A stretch of 64,000 bases of DNA, taken from Neckera pumila. Taxonomy: Eukaryota > Streptophyta > Bryopsida > Hypnales > Neckeraceae. The DNA lies in NCBI GenBank assembly GCA_963969595.1, contig OZ018410.1, positions 37,987,413 through 38,051,412 on the forward strand, written 5' to 3'. Of this stretch, positions 1 to 12,761 are shown piece by piece. Numbering within the stretch: position 1 is the first letter of the stretch; each line of letters starts with the position of its first letter. The position numbers and the translations under genes are program-made. Below the pieces are notes generated by a model. The model had not been told where the DNA came from and ran no database searches. It worked only from the letters and a program-made list of their open reading frames with translations.

Positions 1-53
1 AAGATTCGCGTGTTTTTTTTCAGTTGAGACTTCGATTGTGAGCATTGAGCGGG

Positions 54-2646
54 ATGGCGTTAGGTTTGCAATTGATCACGGAGCGGACTGAAACAGGGGT
101 GCCGGTAGTGGACGCGGACAACAACGAAAGTATTGCGCACATTCAGCCGGACGTTGGAGTTGTGCTTGGGGAGGGGCATGTTGAAGGTCCTGGAACACTC
201 TACGTGACAACCAGGTTGGTTGCAATGCGTCTTTTCTTTTTCTTTTTTTTTTCCCCTACTTTCCAAATTTCGTGGTCTTTCTCCTTGTGCGCGCCGTGAA
301 GTTATGCCGTTTCTTCGAAGAGTCTGTTCGTAGCTGTTTTAAACAAAAATTCAAGTTGTGGACACGTAGGTTTTATGATCACAAAATTGCGTACTTCACC
401 AGGGTATGCATAGATTCGCGAGGTGTTTCGTGGAAAATTTATTGGATTGGTTTTGTGCTTGTTCTTGAATTTTGAGGCTGTCGCATATTACCGTGCTGTC
501 AAGTTTTTCAGACAACCGGTAATCGGGATGATGGTAGTTAAGAATGCAAACAAAGCCGGAGTGATTAGATTCTTCCATTCTGATTTTGGCTCACGTCGTA
601 GACTCTCACCTACTTTGTACTATAGAGTACGGAAGGAGAAAACCCGGCACACTATAGGGGCTTCCCCCGCAGATGAAACCCCGATTCTAGCGTCAAGGTT
701 TTCTCTGGTGACTCTCATAAATCACAAACCCTATGGAGCAGAGCGAAGCGATTAGGGTTTGTGCAAGGAGGTTGTCCCTTAGGGTCTAATATTTTTGGTT
801 GTAAAAACAAGGAATCTCCTAGGAAGTTGATCTTATTGATCTTCGGTTTTAATTAATACGCTAGGGTCCTCTGTATTACCATACTCCTGTTCCTTTGTGG
901 GTTTAGGGTTTTAGGATTCCATTTAATCTGAGACTTGTCAACCCCTGTGGTGGCCTCTGAAGGAAATGATTTGCTGTTAGTATTGATAATGTTGTGAACA
1001 AACTGTCCTGTCGTCCTACTGACTTAATAAGAATTAATGTGGTGCATCTGAATTTCCTGGTCAATTCTCTCGATCCCATTTAAAGTTGTGGATGTCCGTT
1101 AAGGACCCCTTATCTATGTTATGTAATTTTGTGCCATGTTATGTCGACTAAGACAATCTTTGCTCGTTGGAATGGCAGACGCTTGGTTTGGTTCAGTAAC
1201 GAGGATGTACATAAGGGCTACGGTGTTACCTTCATTGCACTGACTATGCACGCTATCTCTAGAGATGTTGAAGCTTATCCGGAGCCGTGCATCTACACTC
1301 AGGTTTGCATTTCGATTGAGTTCTGCAGAATTCTACTTTGAGATTTTCTTAGGGTAGATGCTCGATTACTTCATGCAGAAACATTTTGTATAATAAGATT
1401 TCCATTAAGAAGGACTGTTAAAGAGAAATTTGGGTTGAAATATATGCAGATTGAAACTGGAAAGGAGGAGAATGAGTTCGATGAAGATGACGATGCAGAA
1501 GAGTCCCTTCCGACTGAAACAAATGGCTCTGTGAGCGATTTGTCCCTTGTTGAAGAGATGCGGCTTGTTCCTAAAGACCCCAGTGTCTGTATCCTGCAAA
1601 TTCCCATTCACTCATTGATGTTCTTGTCATCGTTTTGCTAAATTACGTTTCTTTTTGTCATGGCTGCAAGAGTGCATTGAAAAGACTGCTTCTGTGTTCT
1701 AGTTGCTGTCGCCGTGGGTTTCCGAACTGAAGCTTCGTAGTATCTTGAGGACAAAGAGAGTCTCGGATTGTCACTGGCGGTGAAAGAACTTATTGGTCTA
1801 ATGTGGAGCTCGTCTAGTATTTCTAGTGCAGTGGTCAGCGCTATGTTATTCTCGTTGTCTATCTGGTGCTGGTAGATTTCTGCCTCATCTTGCGGTTTTT
1901 ATTACGAAGGAACACCTTAATTCTATACCTTTCACGACAGTGGATCATCTGTTTCAAGTGTTGTGCGATTGCGCTCTATTGAACCCCGATGCAGAAGTTG
2001 GTACGTACACCTTCGCCAGCCTGTTGAATTGCAATCTCTGCGTATTGGGTTTTACGATTTTATCTTCTATTTCATGTATGGGACACGTTAAACTCTAGAA
2101 CTGGCTTTTAGAATAATTCGAGGACTCTTGGTTGTGATATTGTATTACAAAGCAGTTTTGTGGAGGTACATTATTTGTAAGCTTGAATAAGACTTGATTT
2201 TTAGACGTAGGCTGCAAGTTCTGACATTCTATTTGATAAACACTAATTGACTGTTGTTTCCAAAAAATAAAATCTATTTTGTGGACAGAACAAGAAGGTG
2301 AAGCTGATTGGATCTTTGATGAGGAAGAAGTGTTGGGAAATGGCATCGGAGCGAAACATGAGAATAACAACATTGATTTAAATGTAGACCTCGCAGAGGT
2401 ACGTGTATTACGAGTGTTGACATACTGTTGAACTTCTCTCTATCATTCATTTTTAACCCCTCGGAATTATTTCCTCATGAAGGGAAGTAAAGTAAAGCCT
2501 ATGTTTCTTATGTTAATGATACATATCAAATTTGAGTAGAGTACTATTTTTTGCTTGCACTGATGTGTTTGATTCTCTTGTTCCAGTTGATACATCAAGA
2601 CTCACGTTTCGAAGATGCAGAAGAAGAGGAATCCGATGGCAAATAA
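54..2646 (+). CDS. ICln: ICln / pICln methylosome subunit, six exons, 217 aa
   Basis: Exons 54-214, 1179-1302, 1450-1588, 1941-2000, 2289-2398 and 2587-2646 join in frame with GT-AG introns. The start is the first ATG of the open frame. The product has the ICln layout: an N-terminal PH-like fold (LYVTTRRLVWFSNEDV, then HAISRDVEAYPEPCIYTQ, about residues 48-95), an acidic loop rich in Glu and Asp, the helix LDHLFQVLCDCALLNPDAE, then EADWIFDEEE and a short acidic tail ending at TAA. ICln proteins chaperone Sm proteins in the PRMT5 methylosome during snRNP assembly; the older chloride-conductance name comes from animal work. The family's usual length is about 200-240 residues, so this looks complete. 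The introns are AT-rich and 100-960 bases long. Product recognition rests on the seen motifs; cytosolic/nuclear action is family knowledge. Confidence 0.93.
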
Positions 2647-3586
2647 AGAAACAAATCTTACTATTGACTGGGCTCAATATTATGTATCCATTCTACGGAA
2701 GCCGTTCTCAAATGAACTGTTTGGACTTCTTCTGAAGTAGGAGCGACCAATTTTGGTAGTGTTGGCATCTTTGAGATAGTTCTGGTTTGACTCCTTGGCA
2801 AGAATGAGAGCACAGGAGCTTCGCCTCAGCAAATTTTCCAACAAAATGTTTCACACTTAGATTTCTTCTGACGTAGAATTTCTTTTGGTGTAGCCAGTTG
2901 GAGTTTGAATTCTTATTTGAGATTTTTGAGGGCTTGTAGTAAGCACTGTTTGTTACAAGTGGGAGCGGACTACCGGCAGGAAATACAGATTCAATTTCTA
3001 CATATAATTGATAAAACTATGAAGTATTTGTTGTAGGTGAAGATTGCCTGGAGCTGCTTTCTGCATTTAACCCTGGAACGCCCAACTTGCATGATTTCGA
3101 TGGAGCAGTGTTGCTCTTTTTTTTTCCGTGTATCTTGACTTGGCTGAGAACAATCTTCCGAATGGTTTACTTTTGGATTTCGAAGAGTTGCTCACGAAGT
3201 TCATTGATACGGAAAAAGGGATTGCATTTATCATTGACTTTCAAGGGGAATGTCACCCCGTATGGTACGTGGCTGAAGCTCTGTTTTATAGATTATTTAC
3301 TTTCAGGCTGAAGAGATTTGAAGATTAGATTTGCTACCTTTAGAGCTGGTTACTTCAGTTTCGTTCAAATTGAGAACCCACAGCCATCCCAAAGGAATCT
3401 TTGTGAAATTCTAGAACAGTAAACCCTCATATTCTTGCGTCACGACGTCTTCGAGAGGGACTCTGTCATTAAATCGTGGAAATGAATAATTCGAGAAGCG
3501 TGGACTTATGTTAGTAGGGGATGCAGTGAGAGAGGGCTAGATTATTTTCACTAATGCATGGATTACCTTTGCTAGAGTTCAGTGAG
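2647..3586. other. intergenic, contains an unassigned coding-like segment
   Basis: This is the 3' flank of ICln. After a splice-acceptor-like TTGTAG at about 3036, an open frame on the + strand runs through CLELLSAFNPGTPN and shifts at an 8-9 T run (about 3114-3124) into a second frame. That frame contains LLLDFEELLTKFIDTEKG and WYVAEALFYRLF and stops at 3328. The composition looks protein-coding, but no start, partner exons or family were recognised. It may be a captured or decayed gene fragment. Confidence 0.3.
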
Positions 3587-4490
3587 ATGGGATCGGGCGT
3601 CGGATGAAAGTCACGGGAAGCAGTGGCAGTTTTGCGTTGGAGGAACCCATCTCCAGTTTGTATTAGCAGATGCAGGACTGGGGAGACTGTCGAAGCTCTG
3701 CTTGCCCCATCATCTTTAATTTTGAGTACTTACTTCTCCAAATCCCGACTCGTACTTGCTTCTAAACTGAATATGGTGAGTGAAATTTTTCTCTAGTTTC
3801 ATTCCTCGTTTGGATTTGATGTTGGAGGTTGGAGCCTAGGGCCAACCTTTCAGAAATTCTGGGGCGCCCTTGCGGGCACCGCAGGGGGGTTGGAAATAGT
3901 TTTCAACCAGCAATTGACGCGTCTCGGTAGAACCTCACTAACTGCGTCATTGCCCCAAGCGCAAAGATGACAATTGCATTCCATCCTTCGCCTTCTTGTA
4001 CCCTTGGGGCGAGTTAGACGTGACCATGGTTAAGGGATATGTAACACACACTTCCCTTGCTCTCGCTTTGCTCGCCGTGAAGATGACTGAACCTTCATCG
4101 TGTCAGACTTGGTGAATTGATGAATTATTTCATACGGCACAATAAAACAAGCGTATGTTACTCGATTTTTACATCTCATCTGAGAGATTTTCTCGAAGAG
4201 ACAACGGGTTGGGGAGAGTTCAGAAGAGTTTATCTAATTTCAACGACAGGCTTAGTTCTCATTTTACAGTCTATTTGACAGTCAAGGTTTTTATTGCTTG
4301 CTTGTTCTTTTCTCAAAAAACACTGCAACTGCTGCTTCATATAATTCCCAAGTGTGAAGGACCGGACATGTCAAGTCCAGTGTGTCAAGGAGATTCTGCA
4401 GTTGAAGTTGTGGAGGTTCGGAGACGGTTAATTACCAGAGAAGAATCGTGAGGAGAACGTCGATCAGCCTCTTCAGCAAGTTGCGAATTG
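3587..4490 (+). pseudogene. SEN2 tRNA-splicing endonuclease pseudogene (exons 2-4 deleted)
   Basis: This is a truncated copy, in opposite orientation, of the intact SEN2 gene at 36640-38498. The ATG at 3587 matches the SEN2 start, but the seventh codon is TGA where the gene has tryptophan. Exon 1 homology runs to about 3775 and then jumps straight to intron 4 sequence at about 3829. The last exon is recognisable from about 4319 (HIIPKCEGPDMSSP is still readable) to about 4490. Exons 2, 3 and 4, which carry the catalytic Tyr and His, are missing. The exons differ from the gene at roughly one base in seven, while the intron 4 block is nearly identical. Confidence 0.88.
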
Positions 4491-7008
4491 AACCCAGCGC
4501 TTAGTACCCGGAGAAATTTGTGCAAGTTCGGGCATGCGACTGAACAACTTTTCGTATTGGTGTTATCTGTGTAACAATTTTAGATGATTAATTTGCCCTT
4601 GGGTTTCTCCCTCTATGATCACTATGATCAGTGTGAATCTAATATCAGATCAAGAGAAAGGGGTGTTTTAAGTATAGTCCTAGTAGTATAGTCTTTTAAG
4701 TGATGATCTTTAAGTAAAGTTTTTAGTAAAATTTTATTGAAAAGATTGTCAGTAGAGCCTTTGAAAACAAAAATATGAACATGTGTATGCAATCCGAGTT
4801 CTTTGTCTACACTTATAACATAATCGATGTTCTATTTTGATGAACAAACTACCATGTATGGGAACTACCGTATCCTCACACTATCCTCCAAAAAATTATT
4901 AGAAATATAATAAGTATTATCTTTCAAGAAAATTGGGCCTGTACCATCCATGCAATATGTTACAGTAGAACCTCACTAAAGTAATAAGACTTGGGATTAG
5001 TGACTACTACTTCTGTCCCACTAAAAAGCTCTTTATTTTATCTCATGTTTTTCTTATACTAATTTCATTGACCATGTTGTAAAATGTATAATTCAAAATG
5101 GTCTAAATTTTATATCACCACAATCCATGAAGAACATTGTATCTGTTCAATGCAACCCAAATAAAAATTGGGCCCAAGCAAGTTTCCAATATGCATACTC
5201 AAAACTACTAAAAAAAATAGGAGGTAAAATCAAGAGCTTTTTAGTGGGACAGAGGTAGTAGAAGGTAAACTACCCCATTCCAGACCAAATGGGAGCAAGC
5301 CCATTGTAGGCTAAATTATATTAGTGATATACATTCAAGTTTGAAACCTTGAAATGTTATTGAGAGCGCTTTGGATCCTTTTAAGAACTTCAAATAGGGC
5401 TATAGGATGAAAAAATCTTTTTTTTCATCTAGTATAGAAGTTAAGGTGCTTGAATGCATTTTCATTGAATAGTATTGGATATTCTCTAATTGTGGTATTA
5501 TTGAAATTTCAAAAGAAGAAGCCATGTATAATCCAAAGTTCACCCTTGCAATGTAATTAAGCTACTTCTTGTTTTGCACTTGATGTAAATTTTAGCTATA
5601 AAAGTGATATTTTTCGAATTTGAGCCAACTAATGAAATGAAGTTTATCAAGTTTAATTTCTACTCTAATTTGAACAATTTTGAATTCATAAAATTCAATG
5701 TTTATTGCAATGTGAAATTTGGACCTATATATTTGACTTATTGATATTCTAATTTTAGAATGACATGATAACTTTGGTTTGTACCATGATATTATACAAT
5801 ATAATATGACAAAAATGTCAAATTTATAATTGAAGGATTTACTGCCATTAGAATTTTACGACGTCACTAGGTCTAATTGAATTTCATCCTTAGTCAATTG
5901 GTTTTCTAGCTAATTATAGAAATATTTGAAATTTTCTATTAAACTACAATATTCTTTACTATAATATATCAATAGTACAGTTTTCAAATTATTTTAGTGT
6001 ATTTCCTACTTGATTTGATTTGAGTTTGGTGATTTTTTCTCCTTCCAAAATTTACTATAATTTCAAATTTTGATGACATATAGAAAGACATGTCATCTAA
6101 TCTCAAAAAGTGAAACTAAAAAGAATTCTTTACCAAGGATTACTTATGAAGGCTGATTGCATGGTCGTAGGCTCTATTCGTACACGGTTAAAGAGTCCAA
6201 AGCGATACACGGTTAAAAGCTCCAACCACTGCCCGACCATGCGAGGTCGGAAAGGCCAATTCTGTAAAAAAAAAAATACACCCACCGAAAGCCAGGCCCA
6301 TACCATACTGAAGAAAAATCTAATCACGTGGACTTGCCAAAATGAAGGAAAAGAACCAAAAAAGAATTAAAATTAAAAAATGAGAAATTTGCTGCTAGCA
6401 TATCACGTGCCCTTACCAATGAAATGATGCCACGTAGTACTGTAGTCCAGAAATTAATCCTTATTATTTACGGAGTATGTAAAGAAAAGAATGAGAATTG
6501 ATGGCATGTCGTTTATTAGGTCCTTTACGAGCGGTCTTGGGCACGCATCCGAGGCTTCATTGGCTTACCCAAACTATTTCTTAATTTACAGTAATTCACA
6601 GTAATTTATTATTTGAACCAAAATGGCCACTGCAAACTGCAAAGTATTATTCTGTCGCATTCAGTTGGCAACTTCTCTGTCTTTTGAAATTCTCTTCTCA
6701 TCACACCGCCACTGCAGGGGCGCCATGGAAATGCCATGCAAATGGGCAATAAAAAAATTTATAAGTGAAGGACACCGACCTGGGATTTTTATTTATTTAT
6801 TTTTGATAACAATTGTTTTAAAAAGAACAAAGTAACCGCCAAGCCAGAGGCGGGACAAACGAAGAGAAGATGAGCCAATGAAGAGTGAAGGGAACAAAAA
6901 GAAAGAACCAAGAAACTAGGAGAACAAACAAAGAGGGGGACCCTCCTTATTCCACCTAATAGAGGAACCAACCCTAATAGCAAGATCTTTGATTTTCAAA
7001 GTCAAAAC
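4491..7008. other. AT-rich intergenic region
   Basis: No supported gene was found. The segment is AT-rich with many homopolymer tracts. It holds the MITE at 5001-5265, a short local duplication of TACACGGTTAAA-type sequence near 6180-6215, and a somewhat GC-richer patch at 6160-6260. Open frames here are short and have no recognisable content. Confidence 0.6.
5001..5265. mobile_element. MITE with ~28-bp terminal inverted repeats
   Basis: The left end CTACTTCTGTCCCACTAAAA and the right end (its reverse complement, TTTTAGTGGGACAGAGGTAG) pair over about 28 bases, enclosing roughly 200 bases of AT-rich DNA. The CTxC(C/T)xxGTCCCA type of end resembles Stowaway (Tc1/mariner) MITEs of plants. There is no coding capacity. 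Confidence 0.7.
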
Positions 7009-7927
7009 TTAACCCCCTAAAGATCCAAGGCATTTTCAAGCTCCGAAACCAACATTGAAAACTGCCATTCCTGCTGCAATCACTCAAGAAACCCAAAAAA
7101 CTTATTTTTTAGAATCTAACCAAAGGATCTTGTACTTCACTTGTTGTACATCATGCGGTAAAAATTTTATGAAGTTTGACCGTACAGATTGGAAGATATT
7201 AGCATTTTGAAGTTGGAAAAATAATTTTTTTTGGACTGTGGCCTGCAATTTTTGATGACTTTGACGGCCATTTGTAGATTTTTTTGCACTACACACCATT
7301 GGGTTAAATTTCTTTTGTTAAATATTTGAGTTGAGAGTTGGGTAAAAAAACTCAGAATGTTAAAATTTGCTTTTCACATACAAAAAAATTGTTAAGTAGA
7401 AGTAGGTCCAAAATTGAATGAAACGTTAAATCTTTAGTAGCTCTTAGGTGGAATTAAAACACCATTATCCCAACAGTGTAATTGTTCTTGCAGAAAAACT
7501 TAACCTTTTAAAAAAAAAGAATTGAAAAACTTTGAAAATTACATTTAAAAATGAATTCTATAAGTTGTTTTTTGAAGAAGATGCTAGATTGCCCACAAAA
7601 CAAGATTGTTTATAACTTTCTCATTCTGAGCCCAAATAGAATGAATCAAAGCTTCAAATGCAGACAAAAACATGATCTTTGAGATTAAAAAATTAAAAAA
7701 AAAAAACTTACAGTTTTTTTTTCTACCCGGCGAGTTGCGTTTTTGACTTCGGGTGGCATATTTTTTGCTCCCAAGTACCAATTGAAAAAAAAAATTATAT
7801 TTTTAGAAAGCTTACAAGATTTCCTATCTTCAAAAAAAAGTTTAAAAATATTAGGCCAAAATTTTAGGTCACACGAGCTTGCCCGAAATCCCAAGTGTCA
7901 CCCAGATTTTGGGCCTTTACAGATTAA
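7009..7927 (+). mobile_element. TTAA-bounded non-autonomous element, copy 1
   Basis: The left end is TTAACCCCCTAAAGATCC; the right end is decayed (CTTTACAGATTAA). The interior is collinear with the other copies: AAAACTGCCATT, TAGATTTTTTTGCACTAC, ATGAATCAAAGCTTCAAATG and a GCTCCCAAGTACCAATTG block in the same order. It is about 919 bases long and has no convincing coding frame. Confidence 0.8.
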
Positions 7928-8601
7928 GAAGGCCATATCATTCTATGAAGAATTGGGATGTTACAAAATCTACCTAAAGAGGTAAGAATTTGAACATCTT
8001 CTTGAGTTTTGACATATTTAGTTCTCGCTCTTTTCCTTTCCTATCACCTTTCCTTCTTCCACCATTTTACTCTCCAACTTGAGGACTAAAGACTAATTTA
8101 CAATAGATTTTGATCATGTTTATAATTTGAGGCTAATCTACTTTTCCCTTGTGCTTGTTGGTCCTAAACCAAGCTTGAAAGCAAATTTTCAACCCTCCTA
8201 TCATCATGTAGTTCTCACACACATCATTGAGTCTTTTTCGATGTTAAATTTTTAATTCTATAACATCAACAAGGAATCTAAAATCCATTTGACAAATGTA
8301 AATAACAATAACTAATAGAAAAATTCAAGAATTCATCCAATTTTTGTAATCAATAGAGTACACACATTGTGAAGTTAATTCAAAGTCATTGTAGCCTTAT
8401 TCTTTGAATTTTTGAATTGTATTGTTAGAAAACCATTGCCCATGTAGCGTATTATTCTACTTTTTATTTTTTTCCACTTCAAACCTAATTTTGACTTTCT
8501 AAATGGTTCTTTTTGCTTTTTTAGAAATGAACAAAAAAAAAACTTCCTAAATATAGTTTCTATTTTTGAGAACTAAAATAGAGCAATCTTTTTTTGCAAC
8601 T
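7928..8601. other. AT-rich spacer
   Basis: This is low-complexity AT-rich DNA between two TTAA elements. No gene or clear repeat was seen. Confidence 0.6.
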
Positions 8602-9529
8602 TTAACCCCCTAAAGTTTCATGACTATGTAATCACCAAAAATGCTCCAAAACTGCCATTTCTAATACAACTATCAAATTTTTGGAAAAAAACAATTTTTG
8701 ACACATGTAACCGTAGGACATTATAGTATGATATTTTGAAAACATGTGGTAAGAATTTCAGAAAATTCCACCGTGTGGATAATAAGATATAAGCATTCAA
8801 AGTTTTGAAAACCATTTTTCCAATCCTGCGAAAATCCGGGCAGCTGCACTTTGCAAGCTCACTTTTCAATAAAAAAAATGCCAATAAAGATGGTGCTTCT
8901 TTTAATTCAGTTTTCTAAACAAGTTGTTTATATGCTTAAAAACTTTCACACCATTTGGAATTGTACAACATAAAGGAAAAAAATAGCAAGTAGAAAGAGG
9001 TAGAAAATGATTCAAAATACTAAATTGTTAAAAATTTAATCATGGAATTTAAAAATGCCAATCCCAACGGTTGTAATGTTGTAATAATCAATCTACATCC
9101 TAGGATTTTATTTATTTCCAGAAATATTGAAATTGAGTTAGATAAACAACTTTAAAGTTCTTTTTAGAATAGAGAATCCATAACTGTCCGCAATTCAAAA
9201 ACCCTCATAACTTTTGACCCATTGATTGAAATGGAATGACTCAAAGCTTTTTAAGTATATATAAGTGTAGAGAACCAATTTTTAAAAATCCGGAAAAAAT
9301 GATTTTTTTTTATCTGCCCAAACTGCACAGTTACGAAAAAAAGTAACATACTAGGTCACAACTTTTGACTCGTATTTTGAAATGTCATGAAACTTGGTAC
9401 ACATGAAGATAATCCTCGCCCCCACCTTCTATTAAAATTTCAGCCTCAAATATGGATATCTCTAGTCACACGTACCTGCTCAAAATTTCTATACGGCCAA
9501 AAAACGCATGTTGGTCCTTTAGGGGTTAA
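8602..9529 (+). mobile_element. TTAA-bounded non-autonomous element, copy 2
   Basis: The ends are TTAACCCCCTAAAGTTTCAT and GGTCCTTTAGGGGTTAA, at 8602 and 9529. This copy and the one at 29353-30285 form a sub-type: both have TGACTATGT after the left end, ACACATGTAACCGTAGGA-like sequence, and two CATAACTTTTGAC modules. It is 928 bases long and non-coding. Confidence 0.85.
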
Positions 9530-9983
9530 GTTGATTGCATATCCACATGTTTCTAAATGTGGAATGATAAAGCAATTTGTTTTATGCTGTAATGTACACC
9601 TGTGTTGAACTTTCTAGATTTTTAGAAGTTAATTTTCCACTAGATATAAGTTTTCTTCAGCCTAGTCTAAAAAAATTCACAATAATTTCAAATCTGTGCA
9701 AGTAAATGTGAATATTTCTTTGACAAGAAGACAACTGCTTTGATCTTTGCAAAATAGAACAAAATAATTTCATTCATTTGCATTGGAATAATAGAGCATA
9801 AGTGATTTTTTTGAAATTCATCTAGATTCTCACATCCTTATTATTTTAGGATTAATTTGACAGCAAACAAATAGTTAAAACCACAACTAAAATATTACTT
9901 GATTTAAAATCCATTTTCCTTTGCAATGGAAATGAAATGAAAAGAAAAGAAAAGAAAAGTGGGTGCAATAACCAAAAGTATCT
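9530..9983. other. AT-rich spacer
   Basis: No gene was found. A short AAAAG run (GAAAAGAAAAGAAAAG) lies at about 9940-9960, just before the next element. Confidence 0.6.
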
Positions 9984-10908
9984 TTAACCCTAAAGTCTCA
10001 AGGCCATTTTTTTGTCAAAAACCACTCAAAACTGCCATTTTGGCTACATTCACCCAAGAACACAAAAAAAAAAACCTTTTTTAGGATCTAACTGTAGGAT
10101 CTTTTACTTCACTTGTCAAAGATCATGTGGTAAAAATTTCATGAAGTTTGACCTTATAGATTGGAAGATATTAGCATTCAAAGTTGAAAAAGAAAGTTTT
10201 TTTGAATACTGACCTGCAATTTTAGATGACTTTGACCGCCGTTTGTGGAATTTTTTGCACTACAAACTTTGAATTTAAATGTTTTTATGTTGAAGATGTA
10301 AGTTGAAAGTCTCCAAAAAAATTTCAAAAAACACACACTTGATTTTCATCCTTTAAAAATTTGTTAAGTAGAAATAAGTCCAAGATTGAAAAAGAAAACT
10401 AAATTGTTAATAGCTCTTAGATGGGATTGAAATACAATAATCCCAATGGTGAGCTTTTTTTAGCAAGCAAACACAACATTCTGAACATTTGTAAAAAATT
10501 GTAAAAACTGCATTCAGAAATGAATCCTACAAGTTATTTTTCAAAAAGATGCTTAGATTGCCCAAAAAACAAGATTGTCCAGAACTTGCTCATTATTAGT
10601 CCAAATAAAATGAATCAAAGCTTCACTTATAGACAAAAATATAAAATTTTAGAGAAAAAAAAATTAAAATTTATTTTGACTTCTTGAAAATTTTTTGCGC
10701 TGCCCGCCGAGTTCAATTTGAGGCTTTTTGTGGTATAACTTTTGCTCCCGGGCACCAATTGAAATAAAAATTATATTCCCACGAAGCTAATAAGTTTTTC
10801 TATCACTTTTTGGAAAAGTTTCAAAAAGTTTCACTAAAAATTGAGCCCATAGGTACCTGCCCAAAATCTAATTTGTCCCTAAGGGGACAATGGGACTTTT
10901 GGGGTTAA
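9984..10908 (+). mobile_element. TTAA-bounded non-autonomous element, copy 3 (first of a triple array)
   Basis: It starts with TTAACCCTAAAGTCTCAAGG and ends with GGGACTTTTGGGGTTAA. The closing TTAA (10905-10908) is also the opening TTAA of the next element. It is 925 bases long and belongs to the same sub-type as copies 1, 4 and 5. Confidence 0.85.
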
Positions 10909-11831
10909 TCCCTAAAGGACCAAGGCATTTTCTAGCTCCGAAACCACTGAAAACTGCCATTTCTGCTGCGATCACTCAAAAAACCAAAAAGAATTTCTTT
11001 TTAGAATCCAACCATAGGATCTTGTATTTCAGTTGTCTTAGATCATGTAGTAAAAATTTCATGAAGTTTGACCACACGGATTGGAAGATATTAGCATTTG
11101 AAGTTGGAAGAAGAATTTTTTTTGAATTTTTTTCTGCAATTTCAGATGACTTTGACGGGTATTTGTGGATTTTTTTTGCACTACATACCATAAAGTTAAA
11201 ATTTTTTATGTTGAACATTTGAGTTGAGAGTCAGGGATAAAAATTTCAAAATGTCAAACCTTGATTTTCACATACAAAAAAATTGTTAAGTAGAAGTAGG
11301 TCCAAAATTGAACGAAACACTAAATTGTCAATAGCTCTTAGGTGGAATTAAAACAACATAATTCCAATGGTGAGATTATTCTTGCAAACCAACTTGACCT
11401 TGTCAAAAAAAAAAATTGAAAAAATTTGAAAATTGCATTTAAAAATGAATTCTGTAAGTTGTTTTTTGAAGAAGATGCTTAAATTGCCCGAAAAACAAGA
11501 TTGTCCATGACTTTCTCATTATTAGTCCAAATAGAATGAATCAAAGCTTCAAATGTACACAAAAACATGATCTTTGAGAAAAAAAAATTAAAAACAAAAA
11601 AAAACATTTTTCTGTTTTTTTTTTCTGCCCAGCGAACTGCTTTTATGCTTTAGGATGCCATAACTTTTGCTCCCGGGCACCGATTGAAAAAAAAATTATA
11701 TTTTTAGAAAGCTACTGTGATTTCCTATCTTCCATAAAATTTTCAAAATATCAGGTCAAAATTTGAGGCCACACAGGCCTGCCCGAAATCCCAAGTGTCC
11801 CCCGAGGGGACTTTCGTCCTTTAGGGGTTAA
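10905..11831 (+). mobile_element. TTAA-bounded non-autonomous element, copy 4 (middle of the array)
   Basis: It starts with TTAATCCCTAAAGGACCAAG and ends with CGTCCTTTAGGGGTTAA. It shares a TTAA with its neighbour at each end. It is 927 bases long. Its interior closely resembles copy 1 (ATCATGTAGTAAAAATTTCA, CCCGGGCACCGATTGAAA). Confidence 0.85.
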
Positions 11832-12761
11832 ACCCTAAAGACCCAAGGCCTCTTTTCTGCCAAAAAACACCCAAAACTGCCATTTTTTTAGCAAAGAGTG
11901 AAAAAGAATTAAAAATGTTTTTCTTGCACATCCAACCATAGGATCTTACATCTAACTAGTATGAGAATGTGTGGAAAAAATTTCAGAATTTTTGACCGCA
12001 CAAATTGCAAGATATCTACGTTAAAAGTGAAAAGAATAAATTTTTTAGGACATTGTGGGACTGGATTTTTTGACTTTGAACATTTTTAACTTAAATTCTT
12101 TATACTATAGAGTTTTGAGCTTTAAATGTTTATAGTGGACAATTGAGTTGACAATCTATCCAAACAAAAAAATTCAAAAGAACTTAATTTTCATTATTGA
12201 AAAAATTGTTAAATAGAAGTAGGTATGAGATAGAAGGAAAATCTAAAATATTCATATATTTGAGATGGACTTAAAATGCACTAATCCCAATGGTCAGATT
12301 GTTCTAGCAAGTAAACTTAACCATGCAAAAAAATAAATTTTGAAAAATTTGAAAAATTTCATTCAAAAATGAATCCTACAAGTTATTTTTTTCAAAAAGA
12401 TGCTCTAATTGCCCCCAAAACAAGAATGTCCCTAACTTTCTCATAACAAATCCAAATGAAATGAATCAAAGCTTTTCAGATATACAAAAATATAATCTAT
12501 GAGAAAAAAATACTAAAAAAAAAAAAAAGAAGTGCAAATTTTTTTTGCTACCTGTGCTACCCTCCGTCCCCTGTTTTGAGCTTATTTGGTTATAATAATT
12601 GTTCCCGGGCACCGACTGTGAAAGAAATTATATTCCCACGAAGCTAATCAGATTTTCTACCTCCAAAACAAATTTAAAAAAATCAGGAGAAAATTTCAGC
12701 CCGTCGGTACCTGCCCGAAAACGCATTTGCCCGCAAGGGACAATGGACTTTTAGGGGTTAA
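11828..12761 (+). mobile_element. TTAA-bounded non-autonomous element, copy 5 (last of the array)
   Basis: It starts with TTAAACCCTAAAGACCCAAG and ends with GGACTTTTAGGGGTTAA. It is 934 bases long. It is closest to the reverse-oriented copies at 30899-32139 and 32382-33314, sharing for example the AGATATCTACGTT-like and GTCCAATTGTTC-type interior. Confidence 0.85.

Noticed and set aside
9387..11222. Short frames inside the TTAA elements, possible transposase remnants
   Set aside because: Frames do not persist between copies and contain no acidic catalytic pattern. The collinear conservation is at DNA level only.
7009..12761. Assigning the TTAA elements to PIF/Harbinger or mariner
   Set aside because: Both would duplicate only TTA/TAA or TA, whereas a full TTAA is kept at nearly all outer boundaries and at shared junctions. 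It cannot be excluded without empty sites.
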